Source: AP-15 sp963832875
Lineage (GTDB): Bacteria; Pseudomonadota; Alphaproteobacteria; ATCC43930; CGMCC-115725
DNA length: 64,000 nucleotides
Assembly: GCA_963832875.1 (NCBI GenBank)
Contig: CAWHWB010000012.1
Span: forward strand, 73,763-137,762
Reading direction: 5' to 3'
A program made the position numbers and the translations under genes. Under the pieces are notes generated by a model, which made no database searches, was not told where the DNA came from, and was given only the letters and a program-made list of their open reading frames with translations. Positions 34,796 through 44,176 of this stretch are shown here, piece after piece; position 1 is the stretch's first letter, and each line of letters opens with the position of its first letter.

Positions 34796-36263
34796 ATGAC
34801 GAGCGAAGAACTTGGAATTTATGGCCGTCTGCGGGGACTTTGCCTGGCGGTCGGGCTTGCCGCCGGTCTCGCAATGACGGCCGGCGTCTCCCCGGGCGCG
34901 GCGCAAGCGGTCGTGGATCCTGACACGATCGTCGGGAACCCGGCAACCGTCTCGCAGTTGAGCCCATTTAACACGACGGTCGCATATCTCGTTCAATTCT
35001 ACCCTTTATGGTTCACGTATTATCAGACGCAGTTAGCGAGTTCGCGGCATCAATCACCTGGTCGGACCCAACCGAGTCTCTCCGATCTACCACTATGTGG
35101 TGGCGGTGAACGTCGACACGCTCTACGTCAGCAGCTTCCTCAATCTCACCGACCAGCCGGTAATCCTGACCATCCCCGCGAGCACGCCCCCGTTCCCGTT
35201 CACCTCATATTCGATCCTGATGCTGGACCCCTACGGCTCTCTCGTCCCCGCGAGCCCGCCCATTCCGCCGAAGACGCCAGGAACCTATGCGCTGATCGGA
35301 CCCGGAGGCTTTACCGGCACGCTTCCCACAGGCGTCACTCCGATCACGTTGCCTCTCAACTATTCGAGTTTGCTGTTCCGGGCGGACAAATTCTCCCCGA
35401 GTGGGACGAACCAGATCGCACAGGCCGAGGCGTTCCGCCACGCGCTCAAGAGTCAGACCTTGAGCGACTACCTCGAAGACCCCGCCGGCGGCGCGGCTGA
35501 GATCCTGCCGGAGATCCTCTTCTCCGTACCGTTCAAGACGACGGCCGATGATCTGATCGCGCATAACCCGATCGCATTCCTCCGGCAGCTGCAAAGGGCG
35601 GTGGCAGCCCCCAATACGCCAACCCTCTCTCCGTACGAACAGGCGCTATCGGATCGGTTCGACAGCTTGTTTGGCAACGGGAATAGGAACAGGTCCGAGT
35701 TCAGCGCCGGCGCTGAGGCGGCCCATAAGTTGATCTTGGACCGCTATTTTACGTTTACGCACTGGGCGCCTACCCCGACATACTGGATCCATTTCACCAA
35801 TATCGGCGACTGGGGCAACCAGGTCGTCGAACGATCGTCGATTACCGAATTCATCCAATACGCCAACAACATCACCGCGGCGGCGTATTATCACGTCTTC
35901 AAGGACGCCAACGGCAACCCGCTCGATGGGACCAACCCAAAGGGCTATGTCTTGACCTTTCCGCCAGGAGAGCAGCCCCAGGCAACGCGCTTCTGGTCTC
36001 TGACCGCTTATACCCCGGAGGCGATAGAACTGGTCCCCAACTCTGCCAACAAATACGCAGTCGCCAGGTACACGCCGAACTTGCAACTCAACGACGACGG
36101 TTCGCTCTCGGTTTACATGGCCCGGCAACTCCCGGCGGGCGTGCCGATGGCCAATTGGCTGCCGATACCGGCCGGTGCCTTCAACATAATGCTTCGCGTC
36201 TACGGTCCGGAGGGATCGGTCGAGGACAACACTTACGTCCCGCCCGGCATTGAGAAACGTTAG
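34796..36263 (+). pseudogene. exported DUF1254/DUF1214 protein, frameshifted
   Basis: ATG at 34796 after an AAGGGAGA RBS; a signal peptide (LCLAVGLAAGLAMTAG...AAQA) and an N-terminal region up to YYQTQLASS, after which the frame loses sense. From about 35045 the +1 frame reads INHLVGPNRVSPIYHYVVAVNVDTLY, the DUF1254 signature, followed by SYSILMLDPYG and, near the C-terminus, the DUF1214 block WSLTAYTPEAIELVPN...NWLPIPAGAFNIMLRVYGP. About 489 codons in all. A single extra base between 35036 and 35052 would explain the break. Function of the family is unclear. Confidence 0.8.
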
Positions 36264-36399
36264 CTCGAGCTGAAGTTCAGTAATGGATTGCAGCACAGAA
36301 GCGTCGCGAAGGCGGATCGGCGGCGGCCCGCCGGCCCGCTTCACGCAATGCGCCGATCTAGGGTAAGCTCGGAGGACGATTTCGCCGGGAGGACGAAGG

Positions 36400-37410
36400 A
36401 TGACGGTACGGGTTGCGATCAACGGGTTCGGCCGCATCGGCCGCTTGGTCATGCGCGCGGCGCTGGAGCATCCGGAGCAGCAGGTCGAGGTGGTTGGAGT
36501 CAACGATCTGGGGCCCGTCGCGACCAATGCGCACCTCTTGAAATACGACAGCGTGCACGGCCGCTTTCCGGGCGAGGTCACCGCGGGCGACAATTGGCTC
36601 GACGCCGGCCGCGGCAAGGTTCGCGTCACCGCCGAACGCGACCCGGCGAAATTGCCGTGGCGCGAGCTCGGCGTCGATGTGGCGCTCGAATGCACCGGGA
36701 TCTTCACCAGACGCGAGGCGGCCGCCAAGCACCTCGAAGCCGGCGCCAAGCGGGTCATCATCTCGGCCCCGGCCGACGGCGCCGACATGACGGTGGTCAT
36801 GGGCGTCAACCATGACGAGCTGAGGCCCGAGCACGAGATCATCTCGAACGCCTCTTGCACGACCAATTGCCTCGCGCCGGTCGCCTATGTGCTGCATCAG
36901 GGGATCGGCATCGAGCGCGGCTACATGACGACGATCCATTCCTATACCGGCGACCAGAGCCTGCAGGACACGCTGCATTCGGATCTGCGCCGGGCGCGCG
37001 CCGCGGCGCTGTCGTTGATCCCGACCTCGACCGGGGCCGCGAAGGCCGTGGGCCTCGTGTTGCCGGCGTTGAAGGGCAAGCTCGACGGCACCGCGATCCG
37101 AGTCCCGACCGCCAACGTGTCCTTGATCGACTTCAAGTTCGACGCGGCCCGCGACACCTCAGGGGACGAGGTCAACGCGCTGATGGAGGACGCGGCGAAA
37201 TCGAACCGGCTGAAGGGCATCATCGGCCTCAACAAGGCGCCGACCGTGTCGGTCGATTTCAACCACGACCCGCACAGCTCGACCTTCGATCTGACCCAGA
37301 CGCAGGTGTTGGACAGCCGCTTTGTGCGGGTCCTCTCCTGGTACGACAACGAATGGGGCTTCTCGAATCGCATGGTTGAAGTCGCCGCCTATTTTGGCGA
37401 GCTCGCCTGA
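36400..37410 (+). CDS. gap: glyceraldehyde-3-phosphate dehydrogenase, type I
   Basis: 336 residues, full length. NAD-binding VAINGFGRIGRLVMRA, catalytic SNASCTTNC (Cys153), TTIHSYTGDQ with the partner His, TGAAKAVGLVLP, and C-terminal SWYDNEWGFSNRMVEV. It interconverts glyceraldehyde 3-phosphate and 1,3-bisphosphoglycerate. In related genomes pgk and fba usually follow; here pgk is absent and only a decayed class I aldolase lies at 40.2 kb. Confidence 0.95.
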   Translation: MTVRVAINGFGRIGRLVMRAALEHPEQQVEVVGVNDLGPVATNAHLLKYDSVHGRFPGEVTAGDNWLDAGRGKVRVTAERDPAKLPWRELGVDVALECTGIFTRREAAAKHLEAGAKRVIISAPADGADMTVVMGVNHDELRPEHEIISNASCTTNCLAPVAYVLHQGIGIERGYMTTIHSYTGDQSLQDTLHSDLRRARAAALSLIPTSTGAAKAVGLVLPALKGKLDGTAIRVPTANVSLIDFKFDAARDTSGDEVNALMEDAAKSNRLKGIIGLNKAPTVSVDFNHDPHSSTFDLTQTQVLDSRFVRVLSWYDNEWGFSNRMVEVAAYFGELA

Positions 37411-37424
37411 TAGGCACATTCGGA

Positions 37425-37660
37425 ATGGCTAATGCGATCACCCGCGAATTTCTCGCCGGCCGCAGCGCCGCATCCTCGACGAAATCGGGTCGCTGCGCGA
37501 CGACATCAAAGTGCTGACGGCGATCGTGCTGCGTCACGGGGAGACTCTGATCAGAGTGCTCGAACAGATGACCGCGATGGTTGCCCAGGGTGCGCGCATC
37601 GTCGATCGCCCGCGGTCTGTCGATGAGCGGGTGAGCTGGCTGGAGGAGCAACCTCGATAG
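37425..37660 (+). pseudogene. small helical protein downstream of gap, frameshifted
   Basis: ATG at 37425 gives MANAITREFLAGR, then near 37465 the meaningful frame moves: RRILDEIGSLRDDIKVLTAIVLRHGETLIRVLEQMTAMV...VDERVSWLEEQPR to a stop at 37660. Strongly amphipathic helix/coiled-coil look, about 79 codons in all. Adjacent to gap (14 bp). Probably one-base error or mutation; function unknown. Confidence 0.55.
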
Positions 37661-37671
37661 CAGGCGACGAA

Positions 37672-38118
37672 CTGTCAAAACGCCCAGGCGGCGAGCTTTC
37701 CGGCACCGTCGTCATCGTCGTCCACTCGCTCGCCCACGCCGTCGGCGCGCTGAGAGCCGCGGCTCGGGCCGGCCACCCAATCGTTCTTTCGAGCGCTTCC
37801 GAAGCCGGCGTTTACGCAGGACCCGGCTGGTTCCGGGCATTGGTTGCGGCAGCGCGCGAGACCGTCCCCGAGGCCCGCTTCTGCGCTGTCCTCGATTGCG
37901 GCGGCGAGCCCGGCGCGGCATTGGCGGCAATCCGCGCCGAGATCGAGTGCGTCCGTTTCACCGGCCGCGCCGACGTTGCCCATCGCCTCGCCGACATCGC
38001 CGATCAGCACGGCGTGCGCCTCGAAACCGAACGTCCGCCGGTGACGCTCGACCTCGGCGCCGATTTCTTCGCCTCCGAGGACCGGATCGAGCAGCGCTGC
38101 TTCGAGCTGCTGTCGTAA
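37672..38118 (+). CDS. hypothetical protein, start uncertain
   Basis: The frame is open from 37627 but has no ATG, GTG or TTG before residue VVIVVHSLAHAVGALRAAARAGHP; I place the start at a CTG (37672) only for want of a better one, and an indel hiding the start is possible given the neighbours. About 148 residues, alpha/beta in look: VVIVVHS, IVLSSASEAGVYAGPGWF, FCAVLDCGGEPGAALAAIRAEI, VRFTGRADVAHRLADIADQHG, DLGADFFASEDRIEQRCFELL. The codon pattern is convincingly coding. No family recognised. Confidence 0.6.
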   Translation: MSKRPGGELSGTVVIVVHSLAHAVGALRAAARAGHPIVLSSASEAGVYAGPGWFRALVAAARETVPEARFCAVLDCGGEPGAALAAIRAEIECVRFTGRADVAHRLADIADQHGVRLETERPPVTLDLGADFFASEDRIEQRCFELLS

Positions 38119-38229
38119 TCGGGGTTCGCATCCCAATCCCGGCGGCGGTCGTCGTCCGCCACTTTGCGGAATCTCATGCACTTGGGTTAATCCCAGGGTC
38201 TGCGGGAGATGGGGTAGTGGGCCGCCAAT

Positions 38230-38496
38230 GCCCGACGCAACCGGGACTTTATTCCGCCGCCTCCGGCCGGGGCTGCCGTCGTGCCGAGAACGATATGCTG
38301 CGCCGGCTTAGCATTCGCCGTCAACGAGATCGCAGGCAAAAAGGGCAGAGATGCCGTAGCCAAGGCCGACTTCAATCGACACGTCCGGGCGCGCCTCCCG
38401 AAAGGCGCGGTCGATCAGGCCGCCTTCCTCCTCGCTCATGTTGTAAGCGAGAGGGACGCGTTTCGTGGCCGGTGCGTAGGATTTCGCTGAGAACAT
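38230..38496 (-). pseudogene. class I SAM-methyltransferase remnant
   Basis: On the minus strand, frame one (38496 down to 38308) reads YNMSEEEGGLIDRAFREARPDVSIEVGLGYGISALFACD, a methyltransferase_24-like SAM-binding start, then stops. A second frame continues with NAKPAQHIVLGTTAAPAGGGGIKSRLRRAL and ends by about 38230. Only about 85 codons remain. Confidence 0.45.
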
Positions 38497-38579
38497 TGTT
38501 CATTTGGCGTGGGCTGCCTGAAAAAAGCAGAAGAGTTCCCGATATGGTAGCCGATTTATCCACTAAAGGTGGCGCTGCC

Positions 38580-38695
38580 ATGAAACGGTTCCTCGCGCTT
38601 CTGCTGCTGATGGCATTTCCGCGCTTGCAGCGGCGTGCGGACCAGACCCGACGCCGGCCCCAGCGGCAGCTGTGGGTCAGGGTGAGCGCGGCTGA
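38580..38695 (+). pseudogene. tiny lipoprotein, probably frameshifted
   Basis: ATG at 38580 opens MKRFLALLLLMAFP. One base later the sensible frame is ALAAACGPDPTPAPAAAVGQGERG to a TGA at 38693-38695, which restores a lipobox (LAAAC). Joined product is about 38 residues, like other entericidin-sized lipoproteins. The one-base loss is placed near 38620. Confidence 0.35.
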
Positions 38696-38727
38696 GATGA
38701 GGTGGCCTCACCGGAGCGCGAGGGGGC

Positions 38728-39987
38728 CTAGGCCTGCGCCAGCACCGGCGAACGATAGCGGCTCTGGCGGTAGACCAGCGCGCCGACCACGACGAGGTTG
38801 GCGAGGTTGAACAGGATGCCGGTGGCAAAGGCCGCGGCATAGAAGCCGGCCCAGTCGTAGATCACGCCGGCGAGCCAGCCGCCGGCAGCCATCCCCGAGC
38901 CGCTGAACAGCAGCATCGTCGGGATCCGCCACGACGCCTCGGAGGCCGGGAACAGCTCGCGGATCGCTACCACATAGGCCGGGATGATGCCGCTGAACCC
39001 GAGCCCGAAGACAGCCGAGACGGCGAACAGGCCGGCCTCGTTCTGGGTCAGCAGGAACCCGAGCATGGTAACCGCCTGGCAGGCCGAGCCGGCGAGCACG
39101 GTACGCAACCCGCCGATCCGGTCGGCGACGAAACCCCAGAATTGCCGGCCGACAAACGCGCAGGCCAACAGCACCGACAGCATCGCCGCACCCTGGGTCA
39201 CCGGGATGCCGAGGTCGCCGCAGTAAGCGACCAGGTGACCCTGCGGCATCGCCATCGGCACGCAGCACAAGAAACTCGCCGAAGCGATCAGGCCGAGTGC
39301 GGTGCGCGGCCGCATGCCGAGAACCGGGGCACCCGCCACCGGCTCGGGCCAGCCCCCGCCGGCGCTCGAGGCCACGGGTGGGGCGCCGAAGGTCAGCAGC
39401 GCAGCAGGCAAGATCGCCAAGATGGCGAACCCCGCATAGAGCTGCATCGTATAACGCCAGCCGAACGCCACAATCGCCTGGCCGAACAGCGGCGCCCAGA
39501 TCGTCCCGGCGACGGCCTGGCCGCTGGCGATCAGCGCCAAGGCCGAGCCGCGCCGGCGGTCGAACCAGCGGGCGACATAGACGTAGAGCGGGGCATTGAT
39601 CCCGGCATTGCCGAAGAGCCCCATAAAGAGCCCGTGGCCGATATAGAGCGACCAGCGTCCGCCGAGGCTCGACAGCAAGAGCCCGGCCGCGATCATCAAT
39701 GCCCCGAACATGACCGTCCAGCGCACCCCGATCCGCTCGGCGATTTGGCCCATCGCAATGCCGCCGGCCGCGGACCCGAGCCAGGCGAGCGAGACCGCCA
39801 GCGCCGGCACCGAGCGGGCATCGCCCAACTCGGCTGCGATCGGCTTCAGCGCCACGATGGTAATGATCGGGCCGCCGAACGAGATCGAGAGGATGCCGAG
39901 CGCGACGCCGGCCACGAGCCACGAACGGCGCGTCTCGATCGACCCCGACGCAGCGGTCGCGCGGCCGGCGATGGGCAGCGTCGTCAT
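38728..39987 (-). CDS. MFS transporter (oxalate/formate antiporter-like)
   Basis: 419 residues from the ATG at 39987; the open frame runs further upstream, but that part is antisense of the aldolase remnant. Twelve hydrophobic segments; GQIAERIGVRWTVMFGA in loop 2-3, RRRGSALALIASGQAVAGTIWAP, and WGFVADRIGGLRTVL in loop 8-9. The pattern fits monocarboxylate or OFA-type MFS carriers. Substrate unknown, single gene. Confidence 0.85.
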   Translation of the reverse strand: MTTLPIAGRATAASGSIETRRSWLVAGVALGILSISFGGPIITIVALKPIAAELGDARSVPALAVSLAWLGSAAGGIAMGQIAERIGVRWTVMFGALMIAAGLLLSSLGGRWSLYIGHGLFMGLFGNAGINAPLYVYVARWFDRRRGSALALIASGQAVAGTIWAPLFGQAIVAFGWRYTMQLYAGFAILAILPAALLTFGAPPVASSAGGGWPEPVAGAPVLGMRPRTALGLIASASFLCCVPMAMPQGHLVAYCGDLGIPVTQGAAMLSVLLACAFVGRQFWGFVADRIGGLRTVLAGSACQAVTMLGFLLTQNEAGLFAVSAVFGLGFSGIIPAYVVAIRELFPASEASWRIPTMLLFSGSGMAAGGWLAGVIYDWAGFYAAAFATGILFNLANLVVVGALVYRQSRYRSPVLAQA

Positions 39988-40209
39988 TCGGCGCGGAGTG
40001 AGCGGGCTACGTCCCGCTTTCTGCTTACCTTGTCGAGTATCGCCGTCATTCCCCAGGGATCCGTTTTTTTCTGCCTTTGTCCGGAATGTCGCGCCGCGGC
40101 CCGGGCCCGACAACCGCCATCGACGCAATTGTGATGCGAGGGCAGCCGACGAGGCATTCCGCCGACGAGAGCCGGACCCGCCGATCAACGCGGGCTTGCC
40201 GGCCCGGCG

Positions 40210-40500
40210 GCAATCGAGATCAGCGCCTACGCGGCGCAGATCGGCGCCCACATCATCAAGGTCAAGCCGCAGACCAAGCACCTCGAACTCGCCTCGGCGA
40301 AAGCGGTTTACGAGAAGCGGCGGATCGTCGTCTTTTCGGGCGGTGAAGCGAAGAACCTCGACGGCGTCTTTGCCGAGGTGCGCGCGGTGCGCGACGGCGG
40401 CGGCAACGGCTCGATCATCGGCCGCAATACCTTTAAGCGGCCAAAGGATAAGGCGCTCGACATGGTCAACAAGATCATCAAGACCTATCAGAGGGATTGA
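40210..40500 (+). pseudogene. class I fructose-bisphosphate aldolase (DhnA type), 3' remnant
   Basis: The frame from 40210 reads EISAYAAQIGAHIIKVKPQTKHLELASAKAVYEK, then directly RRIVVFSGGEAKNLDGVF, AEVRAVRDGGGNGSIIGRNTF and KRPKDKALDMV to the stop. This is the C-terminal third of the archaeal-type class I aldolase. Compared with the family as I remember it, some 20-25 residues are missing between YEK and RRIV, and the whole N-terminal two thirds are gone. Confidence 0.7.
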
Positions 40501-40504
40501 GCAG

Positions 40505-41917
40505 TCATCGACAGGCCCGCTTTTCCTCGAAATCCGCACCCTCACTCCCGCGCGGCGGGAATCCGGGCTCCTCGGGTCCCGGTTCCCTGCCCCATGCTGG
40601 CGAAAATATCAGTGCCGATGACATGATCAGCAAACCGGTTCCAAAGTAGTATCCGAACACCTGCCCGCCCGACACCGTTGCCAAAAAATCCGTGGCCCCG
40701 ATCGCAACCGCCAGAGTCACGCGGTTTTCCGGCCGACGCACGCAGATGACGGCCAGCGCAATCCCTCCGATCACGGCCTGGACCAGAAAACTCGAACCGA
40801 AAAATCCGAGGTGCCGTAATATCGGCATCAGCCCGATCTCGGCACTGGCTATGGGATTTTGGAGAACCTTGACCAGCTCTTCTCTCGGCAGGAGGACAAA
40901 CGTTTCGTAGAGCAGCGCGGGGTGCCAAACGATAAACGGACCGAGAACCAGCGCCGCCACGCCGATCGCGATTGCCGCCAACTGCAAGATGCGGATCAGC
41001 GGCTGATGCCAAACCATGCCCGCGAGGCTCGCAACGGCAATAGCCAGGGAGGTCTGTCTGGTCGCCAGCAGGAGGCCAAGGATTGCCGCGGCCCAGGCGT
41101 CTTGGCGGGTCGTCAGGGCATAGACGAATAGGTAAATCAGTCCCCAATAAGGGATCATGTAAGAGCCGGCGGCCGCCAGTGTAAACAAATGGCTGAAAAG
41201 CACCGGGAAAAAAATTAAGTAGGCGATCACCAGCGAGCGTTCGCTGCGCAGCGACGCACGGGTCAAGATGACAATGGCCGCAACGACTATCGCGTTGATC
41301 AATCGCGGGTCGGCGCCGATCGCCACGGCCGGCACGAACGGCAGCCATTGCAAAGGCAGGTAGTAAAACAGATTTGGGGTAACGGCGCTGTAATTGGCGG
41401 TATACGGATCCTGTCCCTGGAGTAAATTACGCCCGGCCGCTTCAACGATCGGCAACAAGTCTCCTCCAACAACGCGGTAATCTCCGTAAAAGCAATAGCG
41501 TATTACCCAAATTAGACATAAGCCCAAGAGAATATCAGGTAGCCATCGGCGCCCTGCCAGTAGCGCAGTGCTTGCTAGGGTGACGACCATTGCAGCAACC
41601 AGAAGAATAGCGATTTTCGTCGGATAAGAAAGATAAAGATTGACGGTAATGGACAATAATAAGGGTATAAATACCAGATCTACAGGAATATTCAGGTCAT
41701 TCTCTGAAATGTTTAATGGAAATAACAGCGCCACCACGGAGAAGCCGAGGATCATTGCTGTCGGAATCACCCAATACGCGGAAAAAAGAAATGGGGGCAC
41801 CATGCGGACCATGCTGTACGCAACCGGCAACAACACGGACATGAAAATAATCGCAAAACCAAAGCACAAAACTGTTGAATTGGCTTTGCAGTGCCGCGGC
41901 CAGAAAATCATCATCAC
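40505..41917 (-). CDS. polytopic membrane protein, GT-C/GT87-like
   Basis: 470 residues with about 11-12 helices and a luminal loop after the first helices containing GGDLLPIVEAAGRNLLQGQDPYTANYS, reminiscent of polyprenyl-phosphate-mannose-dependent GT87/DUF2029 enzymes. Tail is polar (GPEEPGFPPRGSEGADFEEK). The N-terminal quarter is clearly richer in A/T than the surrounding genes, which may mark recent acquisition. No other glycan genes adjoin. Function inferred only from fold and loop motif. Confidence 0.65.
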   Translation of the reverse strand: MMMIFWPRHCKANSTVLCFGFAIIFMSVLLPVAYSMVRMVPPFLFSAYWVIPTAMILGFSVVALLFPLNISENDLNIPVDLVFIPLLLSITVNLYLSYPTKIAILLVAAMVVTLASTALLAGRRWLPDILLGLCLIWVIRYCFYGDYRVVGGDLLPIVEAAGRNLLQGQDPYTANYSAVTPNLFYYLPLQWLPFVPAVAIGADPRLINAIVVAAIVILTRASLRSERSLVIAYLIFFPVLFSHLFTLAAAGSYMIPYWGLIYLFVYALTTRQDAWAAAILGLLLATRQTSLAIAVASLAGMVWHQPLIRILQLAAIAIGVAALVLGPFIVWHPALLYETFVLLPREELVKVLQNPIASAEIGLMPILRHLGFFGSSFLVQAVIGGIALAVICVRRPENRVTLAVAIGATDFLATVSGGQVFGYYFGTGLLIMSSALIFSPAWGREPGPEEPGFPPRGSEGADFEEKRACR

Positions 41918-42518
41918 GATTACCGTTTACACCACTTCGAACATGAGTGCATAAAAAAGATGTTGGCGGCTTTACGTATTTAATTTTGTCTTAAGACAAT
42001 CGCGCCCCAATAAAGGCAAATGACCGAGAGGTCGGAGGACGGGTCCCGGCTTTCGCGTAGCTTGCGCCGAGACAGCGATGGACACTGCGCTGAACCGGCG
42101 TGAAGGGGATTATAGCCTGTGTCCCGTGAACGACGGTGAGTGGTTTCGACCGCTCGCTTCATGTCAAGCCGGACGCTTAGGGACAAGACGCGGGTTCTCT
42201 GCTGATTTTGGCGCGGATTGGCGGCGACGGCCAGGCACAAGCCCATTACCTCGCTGCTCCCCAATTTCCGATCCTGCAATTGGCTGATCCGAGGCCACGA
42301 TCGGGCACGATAAGTTGTGCCGCGGGGAAATTCCAGCCTGATCCGAGGCTGGGCGGGCAGGCCACCGAGCGCCGGCCCGCGTGAGCGGCTTGGGCCGCGG
42401 CGTTCCGTCACGCTTTGGGGCGCTCACCTTCGCCGATTGCCGGCGGGCAACGACTACAGTATCGTCGCGCTCGACGGCGGCCGATGCTGCGGCCTGACGG
42501 TCATCGGGGGCGAGGAAT
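41918..42518. other. 600-bp stretch without a gene
   Basis: Open frames on both strands here are Arg/Pro-rich and show no motif or start support. The left part is A/T-rich and holds a 14-bp palindrome (41986-41999). I see nothing else in it. Confidence 0.5.
41986..41999. promoter_or_regulatory. perfect 14-bp palindrome TTGTCTTAAGACAA
   Basis: A perfect dyad about 70 bp upstream of the membrane protein start (41917, minus strand), followed on that strand by an A/T-rich region. Spacing suits an operator. Confidence 0.35.
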
Positions 42519-42833
42519 ATGGCTCGGTTTGCTTTCGCGCTCGTCGCCGCCGGCGGGATCATTGCCGCGATGCCCGGCGCCGTCGACGCCCAATATTCCC
42601 CGTATCATTACCCACCGCCGGGTTATCGCCCGCCGCCGAATTATGGCCCACCGCCCTGCGCTGCGGTAACGCCCGGGCCCTTCGCCGGCGCGGCGCGAGG
42701 AGCCGCCGGCGGCGCTCTCTTCGGCGCGATCGCCGGCAATGCCGGACGCGGCGCGGCGATCGGCGCCGCGATCGGCGGGGTCGGCGGGGCGATTCGTCGC
42801 GGCACCGCGCGCAGCTCCGGCGCTTGCTACTGA
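42519..42833 (+). CDS. small exported glycine-zipper protein
   Basis: 104 residues. Signal peptide (MARFAFALVAAGGIIAAMPGAVDA), a YSPYHYPPPGYRPPPNYGPPPC segment, then a glycine zipper (GAARGAAGGALFGAIAGNAGRGAAIGAAIGGVGGAI) and C-terminal GACY. Similar in plan to the lipoprotein at 14.4 kb. First of a run of five small exported proteins. Confidence 0.7.
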   Translation: MARFAFALVAAGGIIAAMPGAVDAQYSPYHYPPPGYRPPPNYGPPPCAAVTPGPFAGAARGAAGGALFGAIAGNAGRGAAIGAAIGGVGGAIRRGTARSSGACY

Positions 42834-42889
42834 TGGCGGCGAGCACGGTCCGGGGTGAGCCCGCCGGGCCCGATCAGGGGGAGGGAAGA

Positions 42890-43294
42890 ATGAACACGAC
42901 GGTCAGCGCGTTATTGCTGGCGCTTTGTCTCGCCGTCGGCGCAGCGCACCCGGCACTCTCTGAAACCGCCGCGCCGGCAGCCCCCGCGTCGCCGCCCGGA
43001 GCGGCGGCCGCGGCTCGCTCATCGCCGCCGTCCAAGGCGCAGATCGCACCCGGCTGGTGGAACGTCGAGCGGGTGCGCTGCTCCGACCTGCTTGAAGCCT
43101 CCGACGCGGATCGCGCCGCTGCCGCGATGTTCTATTACGGCTACCTGGCGGCCAAGGCAGGGATCCACATTATCGACGTCAGCCGCATCGACGGCAACAT
43201 CGCCAAGGTCATGCGGCAGTGCGCGGCGACCCCATCCCAGACCGTGCCGCAGGCGTTCCGCGCCGCGATTCGCCCCCGACCGACGCATGGATAG
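42890..43294 (+). CDS. HdeA-like exported protein
   Basis: 134 residues from the ATG at 42890 after GGGGGAGGGAAGA. Signal peptide to about ALSETAA, an Ala/Pro linker, then a HdeA-family-like domain: WWNVERVRCSDLL, AAMFYYGYLAAKAGIHIIDVSRIDGNIAKVMRQCAATPSQTV. The two Cys (VRC and RQC) match the HdeA disulfide. HdeA-type proteins are periplasmic acid chaperones, though many family members have other or unknown roles. Confidence 0.65.
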   Translation: MNTTVSALLLALCLAVGAAHPALSETAAPAAPASPPGAAAAARSSPPSKAQIAPGWWNVERVRCSDLLEASDADRAAAAMFYYGYLAAKAGIHIIDVSRIDGNIAKVMRQCAATPSQTVPQAFRAAIRPRPTHG

Positions 43295-43345
43295 CTCGGC
43301 GGGCTCATGGTTAGACCCGAACCGCGCGACATTGGGAGGACTTTG

Positions 43346-44176
43346 GTGAAGCTTCGACATTTTGCGATCTTGAGCGCGCTGCTCCTCGGCGGCCTTCTTT
43401 GGCTCGGCCCGATCGCAGCGCCCGCCGCGTCCGCCGCCGCCAAGCCGTCGATCAGCCCGCAGGCGAGCGCGGCGCTGGCGCGGATGGGCCAGAGCCTGCA
43501 ATCGAAGGCGTTCTCATTCCAGGCGCGCACGATCCGCGTCTATGCGGGTCCGCAGAATGAGATCCTGCACATCTTCCATACCCTCGATGTGACGGTGCGC
43601 CGTCCCGACCGGCTGCTGGTCGAGCGAAACGGCGACGACGGGCCGGGAAAGCTCGTCTATAACGGCAAGACCCTGATCGTATACATGGGCAAGGACAATA
43701 AATACGCGTCGATCCCGGTGCCCGGCACGATCGAGGGGATGATGAAGGTGGCGATGGGCCGCCTCGGCGTCGACTTTCCGCTCGCCGATTTTCTGACGGA
43801 CGCGCCGGGCAAGGCGTTCCTGACCGGGGTAACCGCGGGACAGGTGGTCAACACCGTGATGATCGACGGCGTCCCCTGCCTGCACCTGTTCTTCTCGCAG
43901 CCGCCGGGGATCGATCTCGAACTGTGGCTCGAACAGGGCGGCCAATCCGTGCCGCGTCGGCTGATCGTGACCTACCGCCAGTTGCCGGGTCAGCCGGATT
44001 TCGTCGCCGAGTTCTCGAATTGGAATTTCGCGGTCCATCCGGCGGACTCAGATTTTGTCTTTCAACCACCGCCGGGAGCGGTCCAGGTCGCGCTGAAGCC
44101 GCCGGCCAAACCGACCGCCGCTAACCCGGCCAGGGGTCAGCCAACGCAGACCAAGCCGATGGAGAGCAAGCCATGA
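43346..44176 (+). CDS. DUF2092 exported protein
   Basis: 276 residues from the GTG at 43346, chosen because GGGAGGA sits 5-8 nt upstream; the ATG-like start at 43307 lacks an RBS. Signal peptide (LRHFAILSALLLGGLLWLGP...ASAAA), then a LolA-like beta-rich domain: FQARTIRVYAGPQNEILHIFHTLDVTVRRPDRL, KLVYNGKTLIVYMGKDNKYASIPVPG, VDGVPCLHLFF-like FSQPPGIDLELWLEQGG, and a Pro/Lys tail. Periplasmic, function unknown. Start of the next gene overlaps its stop by 4 bp. Confidence 0.75.
   Translation: MKLRHFAILSALLLGGLLWLGPIAAPAASAAAKPSISPQASAALARMGQSLQSKAFSFQARTIRVYAGPQNEILHIFHTLDVTVRRPDRLLVERNGDDGPGKLVYNGKTLIVYMGKDNKYASIPVPGTIEGMMKVAMGRLGVDFPLADFLTDAPGKAFLTGVTAGQVVNTVMIDGVPCLHLFFSQPPGIDLELWLEQGGQSVPRRLIVTYRQLPGQPDFVAEFSNWNFAVHPADSDFVFQPPPGAVQVALKPPAKPTAANPARGQPTQTKPMESKP

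Noticed and set aside
41980..42411. 143-residue minus-strand ORF
   Set aside because: No start support, Arg-rich, no similarity that I recognise.
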